Below are positions 21,507-33,599 of a DNA stretch of 64,000 nucleotides, in pieces. A model generated the notes under the pieces. It did no database searches, had not been told where the DNA came from, and saw only the letters and a list, made by a program, of their open reading frames with translations. Source of the DNA: Porphyra umbilicalis (taxonomy: Eukaryota > Rhodophyta > Bangiophyceae > Bangiales > Bangiaceae); the NCBI GenBank assembly GCA_002049455.2, contig KV918843.1, positions 124,001 to 188,000 of the forward strand. Reading direction: 5' to 3'. Within the stretch, counting starts at the first letter, position 1; every line of letters begins with the position of its first letter. A program made the position numbers and the translations under genes.

Positions 21507-22860
21507 GCGCTTGTTTGGTTACTTCAGTGTATTTCGAGAGTGCCACCGCGTGGTGCTCCCGGGGAATGTGCGATTCCAGACTGGAGAAGGGCTGTCGAGA
21601 GATTGGTGCTCCTCAGACTACGGCTCCATCGACCATTCCGAGGCAAAGGCAATGGGAAAGCGCTGTGTGCGGCCAAGTCCCTGCGTCCTGGGCTACTTTT
21701 CGTCCAATTCGGGATCAATCGGAGCATACAGTGCTCGGAACGCTGTGCAATTGCAGCACAGAAGGCTCATTGCTGCGACTCCGATGTTAACAGCGACTCG
21801 GAAGGCAGAAGAGCGACGCCAGTACTAATGCGTTCCACGAAGCCTTTAAATCATGCTTGGATTGAATGCTCGGGTGCGCCTGAGGGCCCTGGGAGAGAGC
21901 TCGTATGAATCAGTTGAATCAGACCGGCTGACAGCATCGTTGACCCCAAGAGCCTGGTCAGTTGTGACCCTTACGCGTTCATCTGGCCCGTGCGATCCGC
22001 AGACAGTAATCCCTGATTGCTGGCATTCTTCTTGCCACAGTATTTGCCCCTGAGCTGTAATCACTCGTGCGGTGACGTGCTGTCGCGACCCTCCAGTAGC
22101 GCCATTTCGGGGGGGTGTCGATAAAGTGTTCTCTTTGCACCCGCGCTTGTCGGACGCCTCCAGCGTCGCCCAATGACGGTGCCGCCGAGCCCGCGCGCCA
22201 CTCTCCCGCCAGCATCTGCGCCCACTGCGGGGCGCACTATTCCGCGCTCGCGTCTCTGGGCCTCGTGAGGCCGCCAGGCGGGGGATTGGCGCAAGCCTTC
22301 ACCAGCCACCACGAGGTGGGGGCGGCAGCCGCTCTATGCGGCCGCGCGCCCACCAACCGGGCGCCCTCGTCGCCTCCGCCGCCCGCGGTGGGGCGCCGTC
22401 GGGCCGCCTTCGGCAGCGCCGCAGCTGGCTTCACCCCCCCCCCCCCGACGTCGCGGCGCCCGACCGGGTAAGGGGCACGCCCGACCCTGCCTCCCGCCGC
22501 CGGTGGTCCTCGGCACCCCCAGCGGGTGAATCCCCGTCGACACCGCGCGTGGGCGGTCATGGGGGCGCCCTGTGGCGGCCGCCCCGATGGCCGCCGGCGC
22601 CGCGCAGTGCCCGCACCGCCGCGCCCCGCTTGAAAGCGGCGGAGGGCACAACGCGGCTGCCTCGCCGGCCGGCGGAGTGGGAACCCTCGGTCGGGCGCCC
22701 CCCGAGCCGCGCCCCGCACCGAGGCTCCGCCGCGAGTGTGCGCTCAAGCGGTGCGGCGCCCGCGCGCCGCCGCCGACGCCGCGGCCGCGCGGCCGCGGCG
22801 CCGACGCCGCCCGGCGGCGCCGTCGCCGCCGGCGCGGGCGGCGACGGCGGCGCCGCACGG
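21507..22860. other. Intergenic stretch right of the Harbinger genes
   Basis: 21,510-22,120 is moderate GC with only short frames. From 22,120 GC rises and the sequence leads into the tandem array. Harbinger terminal repeats would be expected in the first part, but none was recognised. Confidence 0.5.
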
Positions 22861-24995
22861 CGTCGGCGCACGCTCGCCGCGGCGCGCGAGCGCGGGTGCG
22901 GGGGTGGCGGCGCGTGCGCACGCGCCGCAGCGGCGGCGCGCCCCCGCCCGTGGTCGGACGGCGGGGACGGCGGCGGCGCCGCCGACGGTGGGTGGCGACG
23001 CGCCGTAGCCGCCGCGGGCGCGGCGGCTGCCGGCACCCGAACGGATGCCGCCTCGGGCGGCGGCGGCGCGCGGCGGCGGCAAGCCACCGGGGGGGTCCAC
23101 CCCCCGCCGCGGCGGCGGCAACGGCGGCGGCGGCGGCAGCGGCGTTGGCGGCGGCGGTTTCGGCGGCGGCGGCCGTCGCCACCACGGCGGCGACGGCCGT
23201 CGCTTCCGCCGCCACAGCGGCGGCGCGCACCGGTGCCTCCCCCGGGAGCGCTGCCCCGCCTCCCACAGGGACGCACCCGCTTCCGGCGCCGGCGCGGTTC
23301 GCCGCCCCCCCCCCCCTCGCCGCGGCCACCCCCTCCTTCCCCCCCTCCCGCCGTGCCACTCCGCCCGCCCCCCCCCCACCCCCCCACCGCCGCGGCCGTC
23401 CTGACCGGCGCGACCCGCCGGGCGCTCCCCCCCTCGGCGGCGACCGCCCTGCTCGCCGCCGCCGCGGCCGCCACGCCCGCGCGGGTTGCGGCGGCGGCGG
23501 CGGCCGGCGCCGGCGCCGCCCTGCCCCCGCGTCGCGCGGCCGCGTTGGCGGCCGCCCCTCACCGCCGCCGCCGTCAGCGGGAAGGTGACGGGGAAGGTGG
23601 CGCTCCAGGCGCACGTGCCGCAGCTGACCGCCGTGCGGTTGCACGCCGACTGGCGGGACTGGGGGGGGTGGGGTGCCCTCTGGCGCGGCGCGGCTCGTCG
23701 GCCGCTTTTTGCGCCGCCTCTGCGAGTGATGGGAGGGGGTGCGCCGCCGACTTGTGCTGTTGTGCGGCAGTGGGGGGGGTCTGCGGCGCGCGTGCGCGGG
23801 TGCGGGGGTGGCGGCCCTAACGGATGCCGCCTCGGGCGGCGGCGGCGCGCGGCGGCGGCAAGCCACCGGGGGGGTCCACCCCCCGCCGCGGCGGCGGCAA
23901 CGGCGAGGGCGGCGGCAGCGGCGGTGGCGGCGGCGGTTTCGGCGGCGGCGGCCGTCGCCACCACGGCGGCGGCGGCCGTCGCTTCCGCCGCCACAGCGGC
24001 GGCGCGCACCGGTGCCGCCCCCGGGAGCGCTGCCCCGCCTCCCGCAGGGACGCACCCGCTTCCGGCGCCGGCGCGGTTCGCCGCCCCCCCCCTTCTCGCC
24101 GCGGCCACCCCCTCCTTCCCCCCCTCCCCCCGTGCCACTCCGCCCGCCCCCCCCCCACCCCCCCACCGGCGCGGCCGACCTGACCGGCGCCACCCGCCGG
24201 GCGCTCCCCCTCTCGGCGGCGACCGCCCTGCTCGCCGCCGCCGCGGCCGCCACGCCCGCGCGGGTTGCGGCGGCGGCGGCGGCCGGCGCCGGCGTCGCCC
24301 TGCCCCCACGTCGCGCGGCCGCGTTGGCGGCCGCCCCTCACCGCCGCCGCCGTCAGCGGGAAGGTGACGGGGAAGGTGGCGCTCCAGGCGCACGTGCCGC
24401 AGCTGACCGCCGTGCGGTTGCACGCCGACTGGCGGGACTGGGGGGGGTGGGGTGCCCTCTGGCGCGGCGCGGCTCGTCGGCCGCTTTTTGCGCCGCCTCT
24501 GCGAATGAGGGGAGGGGGTGCGCCGCCGACTTGTGCTGTTGTGCGGCAGGGGGGGGGGTCCGCGGCGCGCGTGCGCGGGTGCGGGGGTGGCGGCGCGTGC
24601 GCACGCGCCGCAGCGGCGGCGCGCCCCCGCCCGTGGTCGGCCGGCGGGGACGGCGGCGGCGCCGCCGACGGTGGGTGGCGACGCGCCGTAGCCGCCGCGG
24701 GCGCGGCGGCTGCCGCCACCCTAACGGATGCCGCCTCGGGCGGCGGCGGCGCGCGGCGGCGGCAAGCCACCGGGGGGGTCCACCCCCCGCCGCGGCGGCG
24801 GCAACGGCGAGGGCGGCGGCAGCGGCGGTGGCGGCGGCGGATTCGGCGGCGGCGGCCGTCGCCACCACGGCGGCGGCGGCCGTCGCTTCCGCCGCCACAG
24901 CGGCGGCGCGCACCTGTGCCGCCCCCGGGAGCGCTGCCCCGCCTCCCACAGGGACGCACCCGCTTCCGGCGCCGGCGCGGTTCGCCGCCCCCCCC

Positions 24996-25000
24996 CCCCC
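24996..25000 (+). repeat. Copia target-site duplication, left copy
   Basis: ccccc directly before the left LTR, matched by ccccc at 30,913-30,917 after the right LTR. The duplication is 5 bp, as usual for Ty1/Copia, although it lies in a C run, which weakens its weight. Confidence 0.7.
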
Positions 25001-25399
25001 TGTGAAGTGAGCGGTAGGTGGGTGGATGCGTTGCTTTACTCGAGAGCGGTCTGAGGCGCGAGGCCAGCAGGCTCTTAACCCCTCCGTGTGCCTCTCTCGC
25101 CACGTCCTGCCGGGGCACCCCCCGCCAGCGCAGTGCTCCCTCCCTTGGAGGGTACATGCTCTCACCACCCCACAAATCGCGACACCTCTCAAGGAGCCCA
25201 CGAGAATCTCCCCGAGCTCAGCTCCAAAGTGAGCTGCCCGCGAGATACAAGTACAAGTAAATACATCACACACATACAGCAATGCATGTCAATGGCACAG
25301 CCAAACAAGCCGATGACCGCATAAGTAACTCCTGGAATTAGCCAGGCAGTCCGCGGTAACTCCGACTTACCTGCGCGGGCTTGGGGGGCTGCCTCAACA
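25001..25399 (-). repeat. Copia 3' LTR
   Basis: 399 bp with TG...CA ends (read on minus, TGTTGAGG...CTTCACA). It matches the other LTR at all but about one position. Confidence 0.95.
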
Positions 25400-25407
25400 C
25401 TCCCCCC
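25400..25407 (-). other. Copia polypurine tract
   Basis: GGGGGGAG on the element's sense strand, directly next to the 3' LTR. It is the usual site that primes plus-strand DNA synthesis in LTR retrotransposons. Confidence 0.75.
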
Positions 25408-25689
25408 AGCGCCCCACAGTCCGCGCCATGGACGCCTCAGCGCGGTCACAACCCGTCCCGACCAGTGCGACATCTCCCGCCATCATCCGCAGTCGAGAAA
25501 ATGCCCAAGTCGATCCCCAGGTCCCAGGTGTTACACCTGCAAAATCGACCTTCGCCAAAATCACCAAAATCACGATCGATGTGAAGCAGACGTCGAGGTG
25601 AGTGCAACGCACTAGGACGCGTCTCGAACGGAGACGATCCGGCGCATCGGCGGCCCGTCAAAGTGCGGGCATAAACGCATCTCATCGAC

Positions 25690-26170
25690 TTTGCCGAAAA
25701 TCGGCTCGACCCGTCGGAGCTGTAGGCCTACAGCTCCCTTAGCCAAAATCGGCCAAAATCGACTTGCACCAAATCGATTCGGGCCCGACCGGCCGACTTG
25801 GCCCGAAGCTGGAGACTTCCAGATTCGGGCCCAAGACCACAAAGAAATCGACTGTACCAAAATGGACTCGACCCGTCGGAGCTGTAGGCCTACAGCTCCC
25901 GGCCGAAATCGCCCAAAATCGACTTAAGCCAAATCGAGTCGGGCGATCGCCGCGAACCCGCGGCTGCGCCACTGGTCGGCCCCAGTGGCGCCACAGCGCC
26001 CCAGGACGGTCCCAACCGGCCGTCCCCCCAAGGCAACAGCGCCCCATCGCCGGCCCCAAGCAAGTGGATGGTAGCGCAACCGTCCACGGCCGGCACCGGC
26101 CCGCAGCAAGGTCGACGGAGGTCGCCGCCGCGAATCCGGGGCTGCGCCACTGGACGCCACCAGTGGCGCA
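25690..26170 (-). repeat. Non-coding palindromic direct repeats in the Copia 3' region
   Basis: Two copies of a segment carrying the perfect 20-bp palindrome gagctgtaggcctacagctc lie about 160 bp apart (palindromes near 25,717 and 25,877), each flanked by the same gacccgtcg and ccaaaatcg sequences. Further on, two copies of a ggctgcgccactgg ... ccagtggcgc hairpin lie near 25,970 and 26,145. No coding sequence is seen here. Confidence 0.8.
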
Positions 26171-26178
26171 ATGGCGCC

Positions 26179-29100
26179 TCAGCACTCCCCCAACAGGGGG
26201 TCGCCAAGCCCGGCGCCCCGCGCAGCCGCGCCCAGGTCTTCACCAACCCCGACGGCAGCCCGGAAAGCCGTGAACGCCGGCGACGGCAGCGGCTTGGTGA
26301 GCCCATCCGCCGGCATGTCGGCGCTCGGGAGGAAGTAGAAGGCCACATCCCCGCGCGCCTGGTAGTCGCGAACCATGTGGCAGGCGACGTCGACATGCTT
26401 GGTCCGCCCCGTCGCCTCGGGGTTGTTGACCAGCGCCAGGCAGGACTGGTTGTCCTCCCCCATCGGCACGGCTCCGCCGTCGACGCCCAGAGCCGACAGC
26501 AGCTTGCGTAGCCACAGCGCCTCCTTGGTCGCCATCGCGGCGGCCACGTACTCGGCCTCGGCCGTCGAGGTGGCAACGGTCGACTGGCGCTTGCTCGCCC
26601 ACGCAATCGGCCCGCCATTGCAGGTGAAGACGAAACCGGTTGTCGACCGACGACCGTCGATGTCGCCGGCCCAGTCGGCGTCGACAAACCCTTGTAGCGG
26701 CTCGCTGCCGCCGTAGACCACCCCTAGGCGAGTCGTCCCGCGCAGGTAGCGCAAAACCCCTTTGGCCGCGCGCATGTGGTCCTCCTCAGGGCAGGACATG
26801 AAGCGCGATAGCACCCCCACGGCAAAGGCGATGTCTGGCCTCGTCGTTGTAGACAGGTAGAGGAGGGAGCCGACCAACTCGGCGTAACGGTTGCCCTCTG
26901 GCAGCAGGCCCTCCCCTGTCTTGGTCAGCTTGACTCCCGACGCCATCGGCGTCTTGTTTGGCGTCGCCTTGTCCATCCCGAACGCCTCCAGCAGCGTCGC
27001 GGTGTGCCCCGGGTTGCTCAACGTCAAAGTCTTGGCCGCCCGGTTGCGCATGACCTTCATGCCGATAAAGTCCTTGACCTCCCCCATGTCGCGCACCTCA
27101 AACTTGGCAGACACGGAGCGCTTGACGGCCTCGACCCCAGCCAGCTTCTCGCCCGCCACGATAAGGTCGTCGACGTACACGAGGATAAAGATGCACCCGT
27201 GCACGGGGTGGTGCCACTCATAGAGGCACGGGTCCACTTTGGACCGGGCCGCCCCCATCTCTTTGAGCTCTTTGTCGAGCTTGATGCCCCACAGCCGCCC
27301 CGCCTGCTTTGTCCCGTAGAGCGCCAGGTTAAGCCGACACATCTCCTCCAGCCCCTCCGGTTCGACACCGTCGGGGAGTTTGATGTACATCTCCTTGTCC
27401 ATCTTGGCGTTGAGGAAGGCTGTCTTGACGTCGACATGGTGAATCTCCCAGCCCATGACTGCCGCCACAGCAAAGAGAGCACGTGTCGTGGCCGCGTTGG
27501 GTACCGGACCCCACGTCTCGTCAAAGTCTCGTCCGGGCACCTGGTTGAACCCTTGGGCCACGAGTCGAGCCTTGTAGCGCGTCAGCTTGCCCTCCGCGTC
27601 GTGCTTGATGTCGAACACGAATCGCGTCTTGATGGCCTTGTGATTCTTGTTGTTCCCCTTGGTCTTGGGCCAGGTGCCAAGGTGCTTGTGTGCCGCCACC
27701 TCCTCCTTAATGGCCTGCTTCCACAGCGGCCAGTCAGGACGAGCGCGCGCCTCCTTCTCGTTTGCAGGCGGTTTGTGCAAGTCCCAGCCCTTCTCAGCCG
27801 CGGACGCGGTACCGCTTGCCAGGTACGCCTTGGGTTCCTTCTCCCACCATGTTACCTTGGGAGCTGGCTTGCGCTTCGAGCGACGAGGCCCCGGTGCGAC
27901 GCTGTCACTGGCAGCAGGTGCTTGACCTACCCAGGGTGTCGAGTCACCGTCGCCGTCATCGTCCTCTTTCTCGATCTCTTCAGCGAGGGAAGGAGGACTG
28001 CCATCTTCGTCGCTTGTGGAAGTTTCGTCGGGGGTGTACTCGTCCCCACGCCCGCCTTCGGCGTCGAGCATGTCCATTTCCCCTTCCGTGCCGTCGACGC
28101 TGTCGGCGTCAGCCTCCGCAGTTAGCCGGGGACCAGCACTTGACCCGACTGCTGCCGTCTCGACCTTAGCCGGGTTCTCCTCCATCAGCACGTCTCGACG
28201 CTCGAAGACTTGGTTCGTCTCGTCCTCGAGGATGCGGTAGGCCTTGCCACCGACAGTGTAGCCGACAAAGCGGCCGACGTCGGTCCTTGGCTCCAGCTTA
28301 CGCTGCTGCTTCTTGGGTTTGAGCGCCCACGCCCGACTCCCCCAAACGCGGAATCCCGTGACGTTGGGGCGTCGACCCGTTAGAGCCTCCAGCGGCGTCA
28401 CGTCCAGCCCCGCCTGGGGGACCGGTTCAGAACATGAACGACGGAGGCCAACGCCTCAGCCCACAGCTCTTCCTCCGCTCCCGCATCGAGCAGAGCAGCA
28501 CGCACGCGCTCCATCAGCGTGCGGTTCACCCGCTCCGCTTTGCCGTTCTGCTGTGACTTGTACGGCGCCGTCATCTCCGACGTGATGCCCTTGTCCTCGT
28601 ACCATGCCTTGAGGTCGTTAGTGACGTACTCCTTGGCACCATCATGACGGACGCGCTTGACCTTGATCCCCGTGAGCGTCTCAAGCTGCTTGATGCGCGT
28701 CTTAAGCACCTCCGGGGCCATCCCTTTTGTCTTGATAGGCGTAGCCGTGATGAACCCCGTGGAGTCCTCCAGCGCCGTCATGAAGTAGATGGAACCACCC
28801 AACGACTCAGTGAGTGGGCCACCAATGTCGGTGTGCACCAGTTCGCACTTGGTCGTCGCTGTCGACGAGCGGGGGCTCGGCGACTGAACCATCTTGCTGT
28901 CCACACACGGCACATACACAGTGCCAATGACGCGCTTAGCGTCTGCCACTGACGACGGCATGCCGTCGACCATTGTGGCCGCCCGCTTGAGGTTCTCCAA
29001 CCCCAAGTGGTTGAACCGACGGTGCCACAGCTCCGCCTCCCCAGCTATGCGCGTGGATGCCGCGTTAGCCGACGCCTGGACCGGCGTCACCTTGAGCACA

Positions 29101-30509
29101 TACTGCTCCAGGTCGTTCACCTTGCCGACCACCGACGCCTTGTCGAGCACCCCGCTCAAGCGAACAGCATCCCCGTCGCTGAGGATGTAACAGGCGTTGT
29201 TGACAAACACCACCGCACCTCGATTGCGGTCGACCGCTCGAACCGACAGCAGGTTGCTGGTCAGGTTCGGAACGAGCATGGCCTCCCCAAGCACCATGCG
29301 CGTCTTCGTGTTTCCTTTGCCAACGTCCATGGAGACGTGGCCGTGCCCCTTGATGGGCACCTTATCGCCGTTTGCCAAGGTGACCTCGGCCCCGCTTCCC
29401 GCCGTCCGGACGGTGAAGCCCTTATCCCCGGCGGCCATGTGGTTGGTTGCGCCAGAGTCGAGCACCCAAGTTGATAACCCCCGTGTGCTCCCATGAGCCT
29501 TACTGCTCCCGGCATTGCCAGTAGAAGCAGTGTAGGCCAGAGCGGCACCCGCGTGGGGCCCGCCACCGTGGCCGCCTTCACGACCACCACCGCCGGGCTT
29601 GCCCTTGCCCTTGGCCTCGTCCGCCTTCTTCTTGTAGCAGTCGCGCTGCATGTGTCCCTTCTTGTTGCAGTAGAAGCACACGACCGACTTCTTGTCAAAC
29701 GGCTTCTTAGGCGCCGCTGCCGCAAAGGCTTGTGACTTGACACTGCCAGAAGGCTTGGAAGCACCGACAGAAAGGCTCCGCTGCTCGACTTGAAGCAGCT
29801 TAGCCGTCACGTCCGACATGACGAGCTTGGTGTCCTTGTTCTCCAAGACCGTCCTGAGCATCCCGTACTCTGCAGGCAGCCCCGATAAGACACGCAGCGC
29901 GAGCGTGTTGTCGTCCACAGGGTTACCGAGCATGGCGAGCTCGTCCCGGATCATCTTGGCTCGCGACGTGAACTTGATGATGTTCTCGTCGCCGCCCTTC
30001 TTCAGGCTGCTCAGCTCGTCCATGAGCCGCAGCAGCTGCGCGTTGTCCCGCGCCTCGAACATGACCTTGAGCGCGTCCCACGCCTCCTTGGCCGTGTCCA
30101 CCGACGTGACCGTGTTGAGATGCACGGGCTTGACCGACATCTGGATGGTCGCCAGCGCCGCCTCGTTCATGGCGTCCCACGCTTCGACCACCGGGTCGGA
30201 CTTCTTGTCGTCGGACGCAGAAGCCGGGCGGTCCGTCACGACCGCCGCCCATAGCTTCTCCTTCTTGAGCTGCGCACGCTGGTACGCCGCCCACACCTTG
30301 TAGTCGTCGTCCAGCTGCGCGAACCGGGGGCCGCCAAAGCGGCCGTGGTCTGCCATGTTGACGACCTCGGCGCCGCACAGCGCCGCACTAACGACGTAGG
30401 GAGCAGAACACGCCCGCCCGACGCCGGAACACACCGCGACCCCAGCAACGTCGTCTCGCCAGCGACCGCAGGGAAGACGACGGTTACCACCAGCGACAGC
30501 TGGGCCCAT
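26179..30509 (-). CDS. Copia gag-pol region
   Basis: The coding body of the Copia element. Parts in order: a Gag of the UBN2 type (AEYGMLRTVLEN region) with a CCHC zinc knuckle (CFYCNKKGHMQRDC); an aspartic protease with LDSGATNHM; integrase with the ELWHRRFNHLG zinc-binding region, VHTDIGGPL and SQQNGKAERVNRTLME; reverse transcriptase with the YVDDLIVAG box; and RNase H with DADWAGDIDGRRSTTGF. Integrase before reverse transcriptase defines Ty1/Copia. The region is nearly continuous, with at most about one break or a family-type shift. Confidence 0.95.
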
Positions 30510-30513
30510 AACC
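30499..30513 (-). other. Copia primer-binding site, half-tRNA type
   Basis: 15 nt directly inside the 5' LTR. The plus strand reads gctgggcccataacc, which equals the anticodon stem-loop of eukaryotic initiator tRNA-Met (CAT anticodon). Drosophila copia is known to prime from a tRNA-iMet fragment cut in the anticodon loop, and its primer site has the same core. Most plant LTR elements instead use the tRNA 3' end (TGGTATCAGAGC). Confidence 0.85.
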
Positions 30514-30912
30514 TGTGAAGTGAGCGGTAGTTGGGTGGATGCGTTGCTTTACTCGAGAGCGGTCTGAGGCGCGAGGCCAGCAGGCTCTTAACCCCTCCGT
30601 GTGCCTCTCTCGCCACGTCCTGCCGGGGCACCCCCCGCCAGCGCAGTGCTCCCTCCCTTGGAGGGTACATGCTCTCACCACCCCACAAATCGCGACACCT
30701 CTCAAGGAGCCCACGAGAATCTCCCCGAGCTCAGCTCCAAAGTGAGCTGCCCGCGAGATACAAGTACAAGTAAATACATCACACACATACAGCAATGCAT
30801 GTCAATGGCACAGCCAAACAAGCCGATGACCGCATAAGTAACTCCTGGAATTAGCCAGGCAGTCCGCGGTAACTCCGACTTACCTGCGCGGGCTTGGGGG
30901 GCTGCCTCAACA
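30514..30912 (-). repeat. Copia 5' LTR
   Basis: 399 bp, the partner of 25,001-25,399, with about one difference. It is followed on the plus strand by the second ccccc target copy at 30,913-30,917. Confidence 0.95.
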
Positions 30913-32331
30913 CCCCCTCGCCGCGGCCACCCCCTCCCTCCCCCCCTCCCCCGTGCCACTCCGCCCGCCCCCCCCCCCACCCCCCCACCGGCGCGGCCGA
31001 CCTGACCGGCGCCACCCGCCGGGCGCTCCCCCCCTCGGCGGCGACCGCCCTGCTCGCCGCCGCCGCGGCCGCCACGCCCGCGCGGGTTGCGGCGGCGGCG
31101 GCGGCCGGCGCCGGCGTCGCCCTGCCCCCGCGTCGCGCGGCCGCGTTGGCGGCCGCCCCTCACCGCCGCCGCCGTCAGCGGGAAGGTGACGGGGAAGGTG
31201 GCGCTCCAGGCGCACGTGCCGCAGCTGACCGCCGTGCGGTTGCACGCCGACTGGCGGGACTGGGGGGGGTGGGGTGCCCTCTGGCGCGGCGCGGCTCGTC
31301 GGCCGCTTTTTGCGCCGCCTCTGCGAGTGAGGGGAGGGGGTGCGCCGCCGACTTGTGCTGTTGTGCGGCAGGGGGGGGGGTCCGCGGCGCGCGTGCGCGG
31401 GTGCGGGGGTGGCGGCGCGTGCGCACGCGCCGCAGCGGCGGCGCGCCCCCGCCCGTGGTCGGCCGGCGGGGATGGCGGCGGCGCCGCCGACGGTGGGTGG
31501 CGACGCGCCGTAGCCGCCGCGGGCGCGGCGGCTGCCGCCACCCTATCGGATGCCGCCTCGGGCGGCGGCGGCGCGCGGCGGCGGCAAGCCACCGGGGGGG
31601 TCCACCCCGAGCCGCGGCGGCGGCAACGGCGGCGGCGGCGGCAGCGGCGGTGGCGGCGGCTGTTTCGGCGGCGGCGGCCGTCGCCACCACGGCGGCGGCG
31701 GCCGTCGCTTCCGCCGCCACAGCGGCGGCGCGCACCGGTGCCGCCCCCGGGAGCGCTGCCCCGCCTCCCACAGGGACGCACCCGCTTCCGGCGCCGGCGC
31801 GGTTCGCCGCCCCCCCCCCCTCGCCGCGGGTCCTGACCGGCGCCACCCGCCGGGCGCTCCCCCCCTCGGCGGCGACCGCCCTGCTCGCCGCCGCCGCGGC
31901 CGCCACGCCCGCGCGGGTTGCGGCGACGGCGGCGGCCGGTGCCGGCGTCGCCCTGCCCCCGCGTCGCGCGGCCGCGTTGGCGGCCGCCCGTCACCGCCGC
32001 CGCCGTCAGCGGGAAGGTGACGGGGAAGGTGGCGCTCCAGGCGCACGTGCCGCAGCTGACCGCCGTGCGGTTGCACGCCGACTGGCGGGACTGGGGGGGG
32101 TGGGGTGCCGTCTGGCGCGGCGCGGCTCGTCGGCCGCTTTTTGCGCCGCCTCTGCGAGTGAGGGGAGGGGGTGCGCCGCCGACGTGTGCTGTAGTGCGGC
32201 AGGGGGGGGGGTGGGGGCCGCAGGGTTGCCGCAGGCAGTCTACGTTTGAGGGGGCGTGTGTGACCCGCACGCGCGAAGCCTTGCCTGGGCACGCCACCGC
32301 CGCCGCCATCCCCACCCCCCCCCCCCCCCCC

Positions 32332-33515
32332 TCACACAAATTCTGGGTGCTCCGAGCCCGTCAACGCCACCCACTTGGCCAGCAGCGCCGGGCTCGCCAT
32401 GTTCCCCCCACACACGACAATGACCATTACTTCCCCCCCCTCTGCCGGCGGCGGGGCGGCGTCACCATTCCCCCCCCCCCCCCCCCCCCCCGGTGGGCGG
32501 CCGCCCACCCGAGCCCCCCCGCCACCGCCGCGCCGCACGCCACCTCCACCAACACCCGCTGCTCGACGGCGAGGGCGACGCACCCCTCCACCGCCGCCCG
32601 GTCCAACACGACGACGGGCGTGAGCCCCCCCCCGACGGACGCGTCGCGCACGAGGGTACGCGCCGCCACGGCGACGCGCACCGCGCTGAGGGAGGACGCG
32701 AGGGAGGTGATGGCGGGCAGCGTATCGTGCGCGGCGCCGCCCGTGGCGGCCATGGCCGCAAACGACGCGGCGCCGTTCGTCTCGGCGGCGACGTGGGTGG
32801 TGCGGCCCCATGCGGCGGCGGTGGTGGCGGCCGCCGCCGCCGTCGCGTCGCCGTCGTCGCCGCCGTCGCCGTCGCCGCCCGCCGCGGCGGCGCGCGCCAA
32901 CCCCCGGGCGGTGCCGAGGAGGAGCCCCCCGCCCCTCACCGACACAACGACCGCCGCCGGTGGCGACAACCGCGTGCGCGGCCAATCCGCCACCATCTCC
33001 CCGACGAGGGTCGACGCGCCCTCCCACAGCCACTCATCGTCGAACTGGGACACGTAGACGGTGGACCCCCCCCCCGCGACGACCGCCGCCCGCGCCGCCG
33101 CGTCGGCATCATCTCACACCGCCCCCGCCACAGCGACGGTGGCGCCGAGCGCCGACAGGCGGCCCCGCATGTACGCAGGCGTTGTTGACGGCACGTAGAT
33201 GGAGGCGGCGACGCCGAGCGCGGAGGCCGGCGCGGCCACGGCGGCGCCGGCGTCGCCCCCCGAGGAGCACACAAAGTGGGTCGCGCCGTCGGCGGCAGAT
33301 GCGGACGCGAGGAGGTGCGCGTGGCCCCGAAACTTGTACGAGCCCGCCGCATGGGCCGTCTCCATTTTGAGGTAGACGGGCACGCCCGCCGCGGCGGAGA
33401 GGGCTGGCGAGTATACGAGGGGGGTGTGCACGTGGAGAGGGGTGGAGGGGGCACCGGCGTGGGATGGGGGGGGGGGGGGGCCTCTGCCGCCCGTCGACGG
33501 CGCCGTCGCCGTCAC
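32332..33515 (-). CDS. L-serine/L-threonine dehydratase-like PLP enzyme
   Basis: Fold-type II PLP enzyme that would deaminate Ser/Thr to pyruvate or 2-oxobutyrate. Seen in order: HTPLVYSPAL; the PLP-lysine motif AGSYKFRG; the phosphate loop SSGGDAGAA; YVSQFDDEWLWEGASTLVGE; VVVSVRGGGLLLG; AAETNGAASFAA; LPAITSLASSLSAVRVA; VLVEVACGAAVAG; and the C-terminal VIVVCGGNMASP. Nearly the whole family length of about 330 residues is present. Two breaks are visible: an in-frame TGA at 33,116-33,114 where family members usually have Trp (before DDADAAARA), and a frame change at the 20-base C run near 32,470-32,490 that separates the last 40 residues. No ATG precedes the first motif in frame and a TAA lies just upstream, next to another long G run, so the N-terminus is unresolved. 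It is either a recent pseudogene or a real gene with run-length errors. Confidence 0.8.
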
Positions 33516-33599
33516 TTAACACGGCCTGGTCCCGCGGCGGCGTCGCCGCCCCGGGCGTGGCCGGCTCGCACCACCGCAGCAAGCGCGCGCGCCGTTGGC

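Larger units (their letters stand above)
25001..30912 (-). mobile_element. Ty1/Copia LTR retrotransposon, young, nearly whole
   Basis: A 5.9-kb element on minus with 399-bp LTRs, a primer site complementary to the initiator tRNA-Met anticodon arm, a gag-pol region in Copia order (Gag, protease, integrase, reverse transcriptase, RNase H), a purine tract and a 5-bp CCCCC target duplication. The LTRs differ at about one position, which implies a recent insertion. It looks whole or nearly so, with at most about one break in gag-pol. It sits inside the 905-bp tandem array. The 0.8 kb between the pol stop and the 3' LTR is non-coding and carries palindromic repeats. Confidence 0.95.
22861..32215. 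repeat. Tandem array of ~905-bp GC-rich units, interrupted by a Copia element
   Basis: The landmark cggatgccgcctcgggcggc occurs at 23,042, 23,821, 24,725 and 31,547. Leaving out the Copia insertion and one target duplication (5917 bp), the spacings are 779, 904 and 905 bp; the first interval lacks about 126 bp of the unit. A second landmark (gcgttggcggccgcc) gives matching copies in each unit, and the last unit is shortened. Unit length is not a multiple of three and the open frames change from unit to unit, so a repeated protein domain is unlikely. The long frames seen on both strands reflect base composition. Confidence 0.85.

Noticed and set aside
22334-25175. Frames of 450-640 codons in the 905-bp array
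   Set aside because: The period is not a multiple of three, frames differ between units, and no motif is seen.
33114-33116. TGA recoded as Trp or selenocysteine in the dehydratase
   Set aside because: TGA terminates other genes in the window, and no selenoprotein is known in this enzyme family; a mutation or base error is simpler.
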